This document shows positions 8,724 to 19,400 of a DNA stretch of 64,000 nt, in pieces (the first letter of the stretch is position 1; each line of letters begins with the position of its first letter). The stretch spans positions 186,001 through 250,000 of the forward strand of contig NC_006040.1 of the NCBI RefSeq assembly GCF_000002515.2. The letters are read 5' to 3'. The notes under the pieces are model-generated. The model worked only from the letters and a program-made list of their open reading frames with translations. It ran no database searches and was not told the DNA's origin. A program made the position numbers and the translations under genes. Origin of the DNA: Kluyveromyces lactis (taxonomy: Eukaryota > Ascomycota > Saccharomycetes > Saccharomycetales > Saccharomycetaceae).

Positions 8724-10286
8724 TTACCTGAACCTATCTTTAAGTAATCTTTCGGGTCCTACTTCTTCGTATTCCTCTCTACCTACCCAAAGCTGATGGA
8801 AAGTTCCTAAGCTTGCGAGGATACTTCCACCTAACCACCCTTGGTACTGTCTTTCCCTCAGATGTCCGGAGGATAGCATCCGGAATTTCAATGCAGGTAA
8901 TGATTTATTTAATTCGTGCATGATTCTATCTGAAAGACCAGGAATCTTTGAGGTACCACCAGTAAGTACAACATTATGTGCTAAAGTAGCTCTTAGATCA
9001 ACATCAGCTTCCATCATTGATTTATTGATCAAATCTACAATTCCGGCTACTTCATCTTCGCCCTTGGCTTGAATCCCATTAGAAGGTACTGTAGCTTTTG
9101 CAGATGATTCATTGGAATTCGCATCTTCATTTTTAATTTCGTTACTATTTTGTTCGTTGTTGGAGGAATCCTCTTTATTTTCCACTGGTCTTTTACCATT
9201 TTCATTAGGTTCCTGTGAAGGCGAGTCCACCGCTTCTTGTTCCGTAGATGCTGGTACAGGGGTGGATTCGGCAGTATTTTCCTTTTCTTTAGTATTTGTA
9301 CTTGTACCTGGCTTGGTTCTCTTCAATGGAACGTAATCGTTGTGCCATGTTTTTACGATACCGTCAGTGGAAGCAGGCCATCCTTCCGGGAAGTCTTCTT
9401 TCACTGGACGAAATAGTTGTTCTGCGAACGAGTATCTAGTATCTGCATCGAATATCAACTCTTCACCCCACGGTGCTTCTAGTGATCTTTTTGTCTGTGT
9501 TGCCAGTTCATCTTTGAAGGAACTTAAAGACTTTGGAGCAATATGCAACAAAGTCTCTTTGAACTCTTGGAAGAATTGTCTTTCATTGGCAAAATTGATA
9601 ACGGATTCATTAACGTCAAAGGATAATGTTCTTTTTACAAAGTCTGGTTTCTTCTTCAAAACTTGGAAGATAGGCACTATTTCTCTTGGTTTCAAATTCT
9701 TGGCAATCAAATGGTTCAAGTATTTCCCTGCAACATAATTCCTAGTAGAAGATTTCGAAAGAGTCATCCCATCAATAACTGGAGAGACTGTAGAGACATC
9801 ATGTCCTATATCAACCACAAGACAAGTAGGTCTTCCCATGGCAAAAGAAACAGCCGATGAGTTGGCAGCCAAATAACATGCTTCGAATTCCATTGATTCG
9901 AGTAATATTTCCAACGATTTCTTCCTACTAGCTTCCGAATTCCAGATGGGCTCTGTAAGCAGAACTGGAGTTCCTTTATTCGATTCGAATTTTAGATCAG
10001 TATTTAACGCGTATTCCCATTGCTCTTGAGCTCTGTCCCAATCCACAATGGTACTATTTTCCACTATAGGTTTAATTTCCATCCCAGCGCGAGGAAACAA
10101 AAGGGGCTGCTCATTGAAAATGCGCTTAGTATCACCATCTGTTTCTACATTCCCGTAGCTCGAAGGCATTATCGATTGGGGACAGTCTGTCCCCGAATAG
10201 CCAATGTTTGTCACAAAAGAACCTGGATCTATCACAATAGCATTTATTTCATCTCCACCGTATACTTGTAACGCAGGGTTTGACAT
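8724..10286 (-). CDS. ARP4: Actin-related protein Arp4
   Basis: A 520-residue protein starting at ATG 10286 (MSNPALQVYGGDEINA); the upstream TTG is not a likely start. It has an actin fold with recognisable nucleotide-binding loops: DPGSFVTNIGYSG near residue 22, VDIGHDVSTVSPV near 160 and LTGGTSKIPG near 440. A long acidic/Ser/Asn-rich insert (about residues 325-415) interrupts subdomain 3 and makes the protein longer than S. cerevisiae Arp4 (489). Arp4 is a nuclear subunit shared by NuA4, INO80 and SWR1, where it binds nucleosomes and actin. It lies tail-to-tail with HEL1 and head-to-tail with MIC60, mixing YJL081C into the YKR block. Confidence 0.96.
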   Translation of the reverse strand: MSNPALQVYGGDEINAIVIDPGSFVTNIGYSGTDCPQSIMPSSYGNVETDGDTKRIFNEQPLLFPRAGMEIKPIVENSTIVDWDRAQEQWEYALNTDLKFESNKGTPVLLTEPIWNSEASRKKSLEILLESMEFEACYLAANSSAVSFAMGRPTCLVVDIGHDVSTVSPVIDGMTLSKSSTRNYVAGKYLNHLIAKNLKPREIVPIFQVLKKKPDFVKRTLSFDVNESVINFANERQFFQEFKETLLHIAPKSLSSFKDELATQTKRSLEAPWGEELIFDADTRYSFAEQLFRPVKEDFPEGWPASTDGIVKTWHNDYVPLKRTKPGTSTNTKEKENTAESTPVPASTEQEAVDSPSQEPNENGKRPVENKEDSSNNEQNSNEIKNEDANSNESSAKATVPSNGIQAKGEDEVAGIVDLINKSMMEADVDLRATLAHNVVLTGGTSKIPGLSDRIMHELNKSLPALKFRMLSSGHLRERQYQGWLGGSILASLGTFHQLWVGREEYEEVGPERLLKDRFR

Positions 10287-10686
10287 GTTTGAAGAAAAAG
10301 CTACCAATAGTTACAGTTAGAGCTAATTCAGATTCTATTGGTCAATATGGCTTAAATGGAACGGTGTATAAACTAATTGTATCCTAACTTCTGTCACTCT
10401 ATGTGGCTTAATTCAAACGGAACCAGCATTGTCTGTTTGTTTAAAGCTTTCTGATAATTATCAAAATCATTACCCGGATATTAGCTTTAATTTCGACTTC
10501 TCTTTTAATGTTTGAAGAAAGTATATAAAGATTTAAAGTATCGTTCGTTTATGTTTTACAGTACGTTGCGTTTGGAATATGTTGATAATTATATATAGTT
10601 GATGTAACATCAGTCTGACGAGGGGAGGCAGTCAAATAAAAAAATGTAGCGTTAGAAATGGGAATGTAAATTTTTTTATCCTTTCT
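10287..10686 (-). promoter_or_regulatory. ARP4 promoter with Reb1 site; MIC60 3' region
   Basis: A 400-base gap between two minus-strand genes. TTACCCGG at 10470-10477, about 185 bases upstream of the ARP4 ATG, matches the Reb1 consensus. Nothing else stands out. Confidence 0.5.
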
Positions 10687-12294
10687 TCATAGAGTTTTAA
10701 TTTCGTGATCAACAACATCAACCAAAGTTTCAAGTTCCAGTTTGGAACGAGCTGCTTGTAGCCAATCGTCAGCTTCTAGTCTAGACCAGCCTTGTAGTTG
10801 CACGACATCTTCGACTGCCTTGTCAAGTCTGTTGAGTTTGATGTTTTCTGTGACCCGAGAGATGACGGAGTCGATATCATTTTCGTTAGAAATGCCTGAT
10901 TTATTAAATAGGAACAATGAGAAGAACTTAGCCGAGACGTGGCCTAGGAAACCTGCGTTTGGGGGTAATAGTGACGCTTCTCTGATTTTGTCTTGGAGCA
11001 AGCCCCATCTGTTTAGAAGTTGTTCGTTAGATAGAATTTGCTTGTTTTCTTTGGCAGAGGTCAAAGAGTTCAATTCGTTAACGACAACATCAATCAACTG
11101 AGGTTCCTTGGCGTCACATTTGTTTGGCTTACCAGGCAAGATATTGACTAAGGTGGTCAACTTTTGAAGATCTTTGGAAATGTCAAGGGATGGAGTGTTA
11201 TCCAAATTCAACTTGAATTTGATAGATGAGACCAAGTTGGTCAACTGGTTAACACATTCGGATCTGAGTAAAGTTTCTTCCAAAGCGGCTAAGGAATCAG
11301 AAACAGTTTTCACAGAGCCGTTTAATTCATCCAAATTCTTTAACCTCCCGTTTCTTTCATTTTCAATCTTATTGGAAATAATCTTGTTAAATTCTTGCAC
11401 TTGTTTAATGGATAGCATGGCTAATTCGTTCTTATGCTTAGCAAGCATCGCCTGTTCGTTCGCCTTCAAAGAGGATTGCAATTGAGAATCAAATTTCTGT
11501 TCGAATTCTACTTTCAAGTTGGATAAATCCTTTTCAAATTGTTGCATCAATTGCAACTTATTTGATTCAATTTCTTTCACTTTATCAGATTCAACTGATT
11601 GTTTCAATTCCGCAGAAAGTTGACCTAATTGAGAGTTCAATTGATCAGCCAAGTCTCTATTCAATTCGTTCAATTGACTGGATAAGCCATGGTACGATTC
11701 TAGGAATGATTCTACTGCATTTTCTGGAAGTATAAACTCTTTTTCGTTGAGTGAATCAACTTGCTTGTTGAAAGACTCGACAAAGGACTTGTTGTTAAAG
11801 GAGTTTGAATCATCGTCGAGTTTCAAATGAGGTAATCTCAACAACACGGAGCCAACAGGTGGAACAGAGGATAATACCACGGAATTAGAATCCGTGCCTG
11901 TGGTTGCTGCTGCCGCAGTAGAACCGGACCCGGAGGCAATCGATTGAGATTCAGTGACAGTGGAAGAGGTGGATCCCAGATGAGGAACACTTTGTACTTT
12001 CCTTGTGATCGATCCGAACTTCTTTCTAATCTCATCCAGAGACAATTGAGGAGCGTTCAAAGTTCCATCGTTATACGATTCAACCAATTGAACCAATTCT
12101 TCAGCCAATGGAACATTATCGGTGAACAATTCAGCGAATTGATAGTTATAAGTGGACAAGGCCACCCCGCCGACGTAGAAGACAGTAGTAGCAGCACCTA
12201 ATTTCCATAGAAAGTTTCTGAAGGGACGGGCCGTTTTAACTGGAACGTTGGTAGAGGCAAACCTCTGACCAAGAGCTTTGCTTGCACGGAACAT
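10687..12294 (-). CDS. MIC60: Mic60 (Fcj1/mitofilin), MICOS core subunit
   Basis: A 535-residue protein starting at ATG 12294 (MFRASKALGQRFAS); in-frame codons upstream begin with TTG only. It opens with a basic mitochondrial presequence, followed by an inner-membrane segment near residues 29-48 (FLWKLGAATTVFYVGGVAL), long coiled coils (about 180-350) and the conserved C-terminal mitofilin domain ending ELETLVDVVDHEIKTL. The size matches S. cerevisiae Mic60 (540). Mic60 bends membrane and holds crista junctions as part of MICOS, and contacts TOM and SAM from the intermembrane space. It corresponds to YKR016W. Confidence 0.95.
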   Translation of the reverse strand: MFRASKALGQRFASTNVPVKTARPFRNFLWKLGAATTVFYVGGVALSTYNYQFAELFTDNVPLAEELVQLVESYNDGTLNAPQLSLDEIRKKFGSITRKVQSVPHLGSTSSTVTESQSIASGSGSTAAAATTGTDSNSVVLSSVPPVGSVLLRLPHLKLDDDSNSFNNKSFVESFNKQVDSLNEKEFILPENAVESFLESYHGLSSQLNELNRDLADQLNSQLGQLSAELKQSVESDKVKEIESNKLQLMQQFEKDLSNLKVEFEQKFDSQLQSSLKANEQAMLAKHKNELAMLSIKQVQEFNKIISNKIENERNGRLKNLDELNGSVKTVSDSLAALEETLLRSECVNQLTNLVSSIKFKLNLDNTPSLDISKDLQKLTTLVNILPGKPNKCDAKEPQLIDVVVNELNSLTSAKENKQILSNEQLLNRWGLLQDKIREASLLPPNAGFLGHVSAKFFSLFLFNKSGISNENDIDSVISRVTENIKLNRLDKAVEDVVQLQGWSRLEADDWLQAARSKLELETLVDVVDHEIKTL

Positions 12295-13794
12295 ATCGTA
12301 AGTAGAAAGGGACACAGACAACCAGAGGCGAGCTTATGCGAGCTTGCTCAAGAACAAATGGATGGAGACAATAATAGGTTTATTCAACAATCATTCGAGG
12401 CAACATAGTAACGATTGAATCGTAGCTAATATGTCTGGATGAATTTGCTTGAGTGAAAAAAAAAAAGCACATAAAGACTTGCAAAGGATGGTATGTAACC
12501 TACTGACTATTTACCCGGACTTATTTGTCCGGGTAACAATTACCAAAAACGAAAAAAAGGAACTATAATCAAACTTGAAGGAAGCCAACATTCAGTCACG
12601 TGAATAAATTGTGTTCATGTGACCTGTATACTTTGATTCCTTCACCTCCATCCCTAAACATATACTACTTGTCCAGCTCGAGTAAAACCCACCCTTCGCT
12701 TCTGCCCCTCCCCCGCCCCAATCAGAGGCCGCCAATGACCGTTATTGCCCACTTAAAAAATATCCCGCATTATCCGGGCAACCCAAGGAATATTACACCA
12801 GTCAAATTCCGTCCAACCGGAACTCAATTCCTAAACCAGTATAAAAAACCTTCAGCAGCAGAACATCCAGCAAACCCGATCGCAAATGTGATCTTTTTCC
12901 TCCCTACTTCTCCAATTATACATTCCCCACTAGTATACTTTTTTTCCGCTTGCCTATTTCAGGTGTACGGTTCCGACAAACGGGGCGCAGGATATTCCCA
13001 ATGGAAAAGTCAATCTTTAGGAATCAAAACCAAACGAAGAAAAAGAAAAAGAACTGATGCGGATTTTAACACCACGAAAACTTCTGTGTCGGACTGTGGC
13101 AATTCCCAAAATGGTGTTGTACTTCGTTCCGCCATTCACTTTATTTCTACGAAACGTAAGCGACGGAATTTTCCTTCGAATTTTCCTTCTTATTTCCTTT
13201 GGGGTCCTCTTAAACTTTAGAAGGAAACAATGATGCTGCCAAAGGCTAGTTACTGCAAACAGAAAGAGAATTTTTTAAATGCTGACATGATCAACTTTGC
13301 ACTTCCGTTGCACATAACAATGTCGAGCAATGGGTCAGTGCTAGATACCGTTCGCTGACAAGTTTGCATAGTTACGGTTTTCCCGGATCCTTATTTCTTG
13401 TGTTGGAACTAGTTACCAAATGTAGTCACCGTCCAGAAGATGCCGTGTGGATTCCTTATGGATGTCCGTTGGAATCCCTTTATATCTCTAATGGCAAATC
13501 CAAGGACGTCCAATAAGATGAAGTTCCGAAGTTTCCATTCATTGTTTGGAGAGATGGATTTTGAAAGAATTTTGTCCATTCGAACCGGTAACAACAAGTG
13601 ACAAATGATTTGGATAAAGATTTGTTTTCTTAGTCACCGGCCGATATAAGAGGCAATTGATATTATGTGGACGCATGTATTTAAGTATATATATAAGGTT
13701 GGGTTTTAAGGTTGATAGTTAATTCAGGTTGGGTTTGGTGGCGACTGTTAGTGGTAGTATTCTTGAAATTAACTCGACTAACGTGCTTCAAACG
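12295..13794. other. Long non-coding gap, MIC60 to YKR015C-position gene
   Basis: About 1.5 kb between divergent genes. It holds a poly(dA) run near 12458-12469, a Reb1 dyad (12511-12536), CACGTG (12597-12602) with CATGTG (12616-12621), and a TATA-like TATAAAAAA near 12841. A 206-codon open frame at 12600-13220 begins with GTG and has low-complexity composition, so I do not call it a gene. Nothing else in this stretch looks coding. Confidence 0.5.
12511..12536. promoter_or_regulatory. Inverted pair of Reb1-type sites
   Basis: TTACCCGGAC (12511-12520) and its exact reverse complement GTCCGGGTAA (12527-12536) are separated by six bases, so two Reb1 consensus cores (TTACCCG) face each other in a perfect 10-bp dyad. 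It lies about 217 bases upstream of MIC60. Reb1 is a general regulatory factor that clears nucleosomes and blocks read-through transcription. The dyad is seen directly; binding is inferred. Confidence 0.65.
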
Positions 13795-15057
13795 ATGAAC
13801 TCATATGTGAATACATGTTCTGGTTTGGAACTTACAGCAGACCAATGCCAACGGTTGCTTCAGTTGTCTAGGGTAGATAGTTCGGTCTATCACTCTAGTT
13901 TCCAAAAGATTCTGCACTGGTTCTACCATGTGCAGCCGGATTCTTCTCAAAGTGAAACGTTAGCCATTATTGTGGCTAATATTTTGCTACATTCGTGTTC
14001 TATACGAACTGATGCAAATCTTAACGCAACTCTTATAAAATGTGTCGAGACCAGCCTCTTTGAAAATCCTTTCGATTTACCCAGATGGAGAATAATGTTC
14101 TTATTGGCACATTGTAAACCAACTTTGGCTCATGATGGCCAGGGTTCAGATCTAGATGACTCGGACCAGAAACATCATCAAATTTTTAACAGAATGTTGG
14201 CTCCACAGAGTTTCCAAACGATGGTCACTTCCTTGACTATGGATCCAAAACGCATTTCAATTCTTACAGAATTGGGTAAATACTGGTACGCTTTGTGTTT
14301 CAACTACGGGTATCTCTCTGCCAATTCTCGAGTATATTGGTCTCTCTTCACCGAACTTAGTGGAAAACCATACAACTCCGTGGCTGGATTTCAAGATTGT
14401 TTGATCCAATTTGGATCCCTTTACCTATTGCTACATACTCATAACCTGTCCGTCGAAAGAACCACTGTCAATAGATTCTTATGCATTTTCGAGGACAAGT
14501 TCAACGACTGGTTGCTACAAGCTTCAGAGGAATTGTATTGCCCCCTACAAGAACATAGATTACCTCAGATCCTCAACATCTTGGAGCTTTTGATAGGGTA
14601 CTCTTCTCCTCAACTAAGGCAAGATATCAGAACCTGTTTTGTCTCGCCACATAACTCATTCCATTGCCCCTTCGTCAACTCCTCTTTCATTAAGTTGATC
14701 GAATCACCAATCAATAATATCTCGAACACTACTACTTCGATATTAAATCTTTTACATCTTAGACACAACAGGGAAACTCACAGATTGGAGCCTTTGCCTC
14801 CAGTTTCTCGTGAATCTTCAGTGTGTTCTTCCATATCGCATGATTACATCACCTACTCCGGACTACCCACGCCATCGGCAAACACCACCACTGCAGCATC
14901 AACTGTTAATTCCAACTCTTCAATGACTTCTATCGCTGAGCAGGATTCCGAGGCTGATAATTGGCCCGAGGAAGAACAACTCTTGGAAGCAGAGAAGATC
15001 GGGGCCGCTATCCAAAGGCTTAACGAGCTGGGCTTTGTTAAGATGTCTACTGAATGA
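13795..15057 (+). CDS. Uncharacterised protein in the YKR015C position
   Basis: A 420-residue protein from ATG 13795 (MNSYVNTCSGLEL); the frame is open 22 codons further upstream but only from a TTG. I do not recognise a domain. It looks mostly helical and soluble (for example LLQLSRVDSSVYHSSFQKIL and ILNILELLIGYSS), with a Ser/Thr-rich linker near residues 355-400 and an acidic C-terminal helix (DNWPEEEQLLEAEKIGAAI). No signal peptide or membrane segment is evident. It sits between MIC60 and YPT52 in the orientation of S. cerevisiae YKR015C, a gene of unknown function, so homology by position is likely. I have not been able to confirm it by sequence. Confidence 0.8.
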   Translation: MNSYVNTCSGLELTADQCQRLLQLSRVDSSVYHSSFQKILHWFYHVQPDSSQSETLAIIVANILLHSCSIRTDANLNATLIKCVETSLFENPFDLPRWRIMFLLAHCKPTLAHDGQGSDLDDSDQKHHQIFNRMLAPQSFQTMVTSLTMDPKRISILTELGKYWYALCFNYGYLSANSRVYWSLFTELSGKPYNSVAGFQDCLIQFGSLYLLLHTHNLSVERTTVNRFLCIFEDKFNDWLLQASEELYCPLQEHRLPQILNILELLIGYSSPQLRQDIRTCFVSPHNSFHCPFVNSSFIKLIESPINNISNTTTSILNLLHLRHNRETHRLEPLPPVSRESSVCSSISHDYITYSGLPTPSANTTTAASTVNSNSSMTSIAEQDSEADNWPEEEQLLEAEKIGAAIQRLNELGFVKMSTE

Positions 15058-15511
15058 GATAATAAGCATGCGCACGATACTTCTTTCACTTCATTTCACT
15101 TCACTTCACTTCACTTCACTTCACTTCACTTCATTTCACTTCTATTCGATTAATGTTAGCTACTATTTATTCTATTCTATTTAATCAATACACACCCCAA
15201 CTATATTTATCAACCAAATCAGCCTCTTGTCATTGTTTTAAACGTCACGAACTCCCCTCAAATTACCAATCACGTGATCGACAATTCGTATTATCCAACT
15301 TAAAGGCTTTCAGTCATTGAAACCTTTAAATTCAGAATCAACAGGTTTCATCCCTTCCAGATAAAAAGATAAAAAAGTAGAGAAACTGGAACGAGTAACC
15401 GCGGGTAGAAGTCGTATTGGACATTTTGTTTCGAGCATTCACCAATATCAACCCCAGGTTTCCTATACTGCTGATTCTTTCTAAAATATCGCAATTTACT
15501 TCCCATAAATT
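15058..15511 (+). promoter_or_regulatory. Intergenic region upstream of YPT52
   Basis: A 454-base gap. It contains a TTCAC pentamer tract (15085-15143), in the 3' region of the preceding gene, and a CACGTG E-box (15271-15276) about 240 bases before the YPT52 start. Confidence 0.5.
15085..15143. repeat. TTCAC pentanucleotide repeat
   Basis: About eleven tandem copies of TTCAC, with one TTCATTTCAC variant near each end. It lies 30 bases after a stop codon, so it is probably in the 3' UTR. In the mRNA it would be a C/U-rich tract of UUCAC. Confidence 0.9.
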
Positions 15512-16135
15512 ATGCTTCAGTTCAAATTAGTATTGTTGGGAGATTCTTCTGTTGGAAAATCCAGTATTGTTCATAGATTCGTCAAAGACTCGTTTGATGA
15601 GTACAGGGAATCGACTATAGGTGCAGCTTTTCTTTCACAAACTATTAAATTATCTGAAGAGTATGATGAACAAGTTTTGAAGTTTGAAATTTGGGATACG
15701 GCCGGTCAGGAACGCTATAAATCTTTGGCACCTATGTACTATCGTAATGCAAATGCCGCTTTAGTTGTGTACGATGTCACTGAACCAGATTCTTTGCCTA
15801 AGGCCAAGCTTTGGGTTGATGAATTGAAAGAAAAGGTAAATGACGATAAGTTGATCATCTGTCTTGTGGGGAATAAGTTGGATCTAGTATCTGAAAGGGA
15901 ATCGACCTCTTTAGTCGATGAAGCGGACGCACGCGAGTTTGCACAAGAGAATAATTTGTTGTTCCACCAGGTCAGTGCTAAGACTGGAGAAAACGTAATC
16001 AAAGTCTTCCAAGATATTGGTGAAAGATTATATTTGCAGAACAAAGATAAGATACAGGAATCGAAGAAACCTAATAATAATAATATATCATTGCAAAGAC
16101 CAAGTACAAATGATTCACAGTCTTGTTGCTCATGA
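15512..16135 (+). CDS. YPT52: Rab5-family GTPase Ypt52
   Basis: A 207-residue protein starting at ATG 15512. All G motifs are present: P-loop GDSSVGKSS (residues 10-18), switch II WDTAGQERY, GNKLDL (NKxD) and SAK near residue 155. The start MLQFKLVLLGDSSVGKS is nearly identical to S. cerevisiae Ypt52. The C-terminus ends SCCS, with the paired cysteines that Rab geranylgeranyl transferase modifies. Rab5 proteins direct endocytic and vacuolar sorting through early endosomes. It is shorter than S. cerevisiae Ypt52 (234), mainly in the hypervariable tail. It is convergent with SCP160. Confidence 0.95.
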   Translation: MLQFKLVLLGDSSVGKSSIVHRFVKDSFDEYRESTIGAAFLSQTIKLSEEYDEQVLKFEIWDTAGQERYKSLAPMYYRNANAALVVYDVTEPDSLPKAKLWVDELKEKVNDDKLIICLVGNKLDLVSERESTSLVDEADAREFAQENNLLFHQVSAKTGENVIKVFQDIGERLYLQNKDKIQESKKPNNNNISLQRPSTNDSQSCCS

Positions 16136-16445
16136 AGACGGCTTTATTCGTATGCCTGCATATAGATCTTCAGGCCACAATAAATATATATATACGTTTA
16201 CGTATAACCATGAAACACACGCTAGCCCGTATAAATCTTTAACATTGAGGAACAACCGAGGATTTTGAAGAAATAGTTTTGTTTACATTTTTTGATATAG
16301 GTTTTAAGTGTATTCAGTATACATGATTAATTATGTGGTATTAATGTAAGCTTATGTAGTGCTAATCTGTGCAGCGTTGAACACCAATAGAGGAAATAAA
16401 TACAAGAATTGGATCAAAGGAACGGACAAAGTGAAAACATTAAAA
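16136..16445. other. YPT52/SCP160 convergent 3' gap
   Basis: About 310 AT-rich bases between two 3' ends. I see no coding frame with an ATG, RNA gene or repeat beyond short TA runs. Confidence 0.45.
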
Positions 16446-19400
16446 CTATTTTAATCTCTTGCAGATCAATTCAGCTGCCTTTTTCACACCTTCTTCAGAG
16501 CCTAGGACATATATAACATTGTTAACCTTATCGCTTTTTCTTGGAACATGGATAACAGTTTTAGTGGCATTTCTGATTTCTCTGATATTTCTACCGTTTG
16601 GTCCAACAATAGAGTTAAACTTCTTTGCATCCTTGGACCAAACGAAACCTTCGGTGTTAACAAGTTTAGCCTCGGCGATTCTGTCTTCTATCAATTTGGA
16701 CGCTTTTTCTAAGACTTGATCTTTGCTTTCTTCATCTTTCTTATAGTCTTCACCTAAAACATCACTCAAGTCAATTGGTGAGTATGTTAATCTCCATGGG
16801 ATTGTGTCAACCTTAGCTTCAGTTTCTGTGACAGATTGAATGAGGACGTTGGAGCTTTCATTTTCACCACCAGCGACATTTTCAGGAACCTTGTAGTTCG
16901 CACGAGATAAACTTTGTGCGGTTCTAGTCAAGTTACCATGAGAAACATCAATAGAAAATTCGTTTCTTAACGTTTGGAAAATCAAACCAGAGTTAGAAAC
17001 GTATGAATGGTATTTGGCAGGGACAGCAATTTCCAAGTCGAAACTATCCCTGATGATTTCTTTTTCGATTTTCTTCTTGCAAGATTCAATATTAGCAGGA
17101 GAACCAGAAACAGTGACCTTTTCATCTGAGCTGTTCTTGTTTGGAACATGAATTCTTACTTTGAATTCTGTCTCCAATTCACGTCTTACTGATCCAGCTG
17201 GACCAATCAAGGCACCAAACTTCTCTTGTGGAATATTTAGCTCCTCGGTAATGCTGTTTTCTAAGCCAGAAACAACTCCCTTAATTTGTTTGACAACCTT
17301 CTTCACAAAGTCAGATGGTCCGAAGATAGTGATAACCTTGTCTTCAGAAGAGGCATCAGGGATATTGACTCTCTTGTTTCTAATCTCATCACCACCAGCT
17401 TTGCTGATAATTTCTTTCAATTGGGAGCCACTACGACCGATGATATCGCTATAATACTTAGAGTCGATATCTTCCAGAGTAACTGTCTCAAAATTTGATG
17501 CTTGATCAATGATAGATTTGACTTTGTTTGCAGCTTCTTTGATGCTAGATCTAGAACCAGTGATTTCCAACTCGACTTCACCAGCTTCCTTAGCCTTTTC
17601 ACTGTCGGTTTTGTCCAAAAAGTTTAACTCAACACCATACTCTGCCTTAATATCGTTGATAGTTTCACCACTTTTACCTATGACTCTAGTAACATAGTCG
17701 ACTGGAACTTTGAGAAGCTCTTTATGGCCATTTTCAATTTCGAAGTCCAAAAGAGCCTTCAGTTCATCATAAGCGGCTTTGACACCACGAGATGGACCTC
17801 TGATGGTGACTAACTCACTGTCCTTAGGAAATCTGATGAAAACGGAGTACTTGTTCTCCAAACGGATACGATAAGTGCCTTGAGGTCCACTTAATGTACG
17901 GTGGTACTTCATAGGGACGATTAATTCCTTAGTGATAATATCGGACCATTTTTTAGCTTCTGCTAGAATATATGTTTTCGCTTGGTCAAGATTGTATTGC
18001 AAACCGGTCAATGTAACATCGGTATTCTCATCCTTAGAATCTTGTGGGATGAAAGTTTGAACGTCAAACTTTTCACGAATTTGTTGTAAGTTAGCACCCT
18101 TTGGACCAATCAATCTCGAAACTACATTGGTTGGAACTTGGAATGTGATCTTGGATTCTGTTGATGAATTCTCGACGATGGACTTGACAGCAGCGGAAGC
18201 AATCTTACATCCATGGTCATCACCTCTGATAGTAATTTGGTTGACTGAAGGGGTGCTCAACTTGATTAAAGCATGAGCGCCAGCATGAGAAACAGCTTCA
18301 TTGATCAAGTTCAAAGTGACTTTTGATTCTCCGAGTAGTTCATCCTGTTCTTTTTTGGCAAGGGAAACAACATTGGATGCTAAAAGGCTTTGCTTCTTTC
18401 TGATTGGTTCCAATTGTTGGTTGACCGATTCCAGCTTAACTTTTAGTTCATCATCAGATGGCTTGAAATCATCTTCATTGATCTTGGTGATTAGTAAGAT
18501 ATCGTCATTACCTGGGAAACAGTCACCCAATTGAATGAATGGGACATCACTTTCAGTCGAGACCAAGATTTGCTTGATGTCCTTGTGGAATAGATGATAA
18601 TCCAAATCTGAAATAGTTAACGTTTGTTCTGGAGATAATTCATTAACCAAAGCTACAATTTGTTTACGAACGGTCTTGATAGCGTCTGCGGCATCGTTGT
18701 TTGAAATTAAGGTAATACTGACGGATTCCAATGCTGGAATACTTTCCACTTTAGGTAAAACTACTTGCACTTGTGGGAAGTCTTCGGTAATTTGATCTAA
18801 GACGTTATATTTTTGGAAGTATAGAATCAAGTTCTTAGCATGTTTAACGTTTTTACCATGAGCTTTTGAAATTTCCAATGATTCCACGGTATGGAATTTA
18901 GATGAGTTCTTAGCGTACACGATGGCCTCATTGACGTTGTCAGAGCTTCCGATGAAAACGAATTGATCATCGCCGGAAATACTTGGAGCTTGTACTTCGA
19001 CGTGGAACTTCTCATTCAATTCTGAAGGCTTTACCAAAGGATGGAATTTGAATGGGACCTTTTCCTTTTTCACCACGATCTTTAGACCCAATTCGTTCAA
19101 ATAGTTGATCACCTTAACCTTGGCCAATTTAACATTATCACGAGGACCATTTAATGCGATTTCAGCGGGGTCATTGTTTGTAAACAGCTGCGCCTTTACA
19201 TCAGCTGGAATTTCAACTGATTCTAGATCGATGAAGGGAACCAACTTGGAGTCCTCGACAGGAAGAACAATCTTGGCGTTTTTAGTTTCCTCCTTCACGA
19301 CGTCCAAGATCTTACTCTTTGCAACGAGAACAGATTCAGCATCGCCGTGTAAAGAGATGGTTACTGAATAGTCTTCCAAATCTGAATCGTAGGTACCCTC

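Noticed and set aside
12600-13220. 206-codon open frame between MIC60 and the YKR015C-position gene
   Set aside because: It starts with GTG, its first ATG comes about 45 codons in, composition is Ser/Pro/Asn and Lys/Arg low complexity, and a TATA-like element and E-boxes lie in it. It reads as promoter DNA.
13409-13597. 62-codon minus-strand frame in the 1.5-kb gap
   Set aside because: It starts with TTG; from its ATG only 56 codons remain, with no recognisable content.
15271-15276. CACGTG as a centromere CDEI element
   Set aside because: No AT-rich CDEII of suitable length followed by a TTCCGAAA-type CDEIII. The same holds for the other CACGTG sites (2109, 12597, 23578, 31615, 38880).
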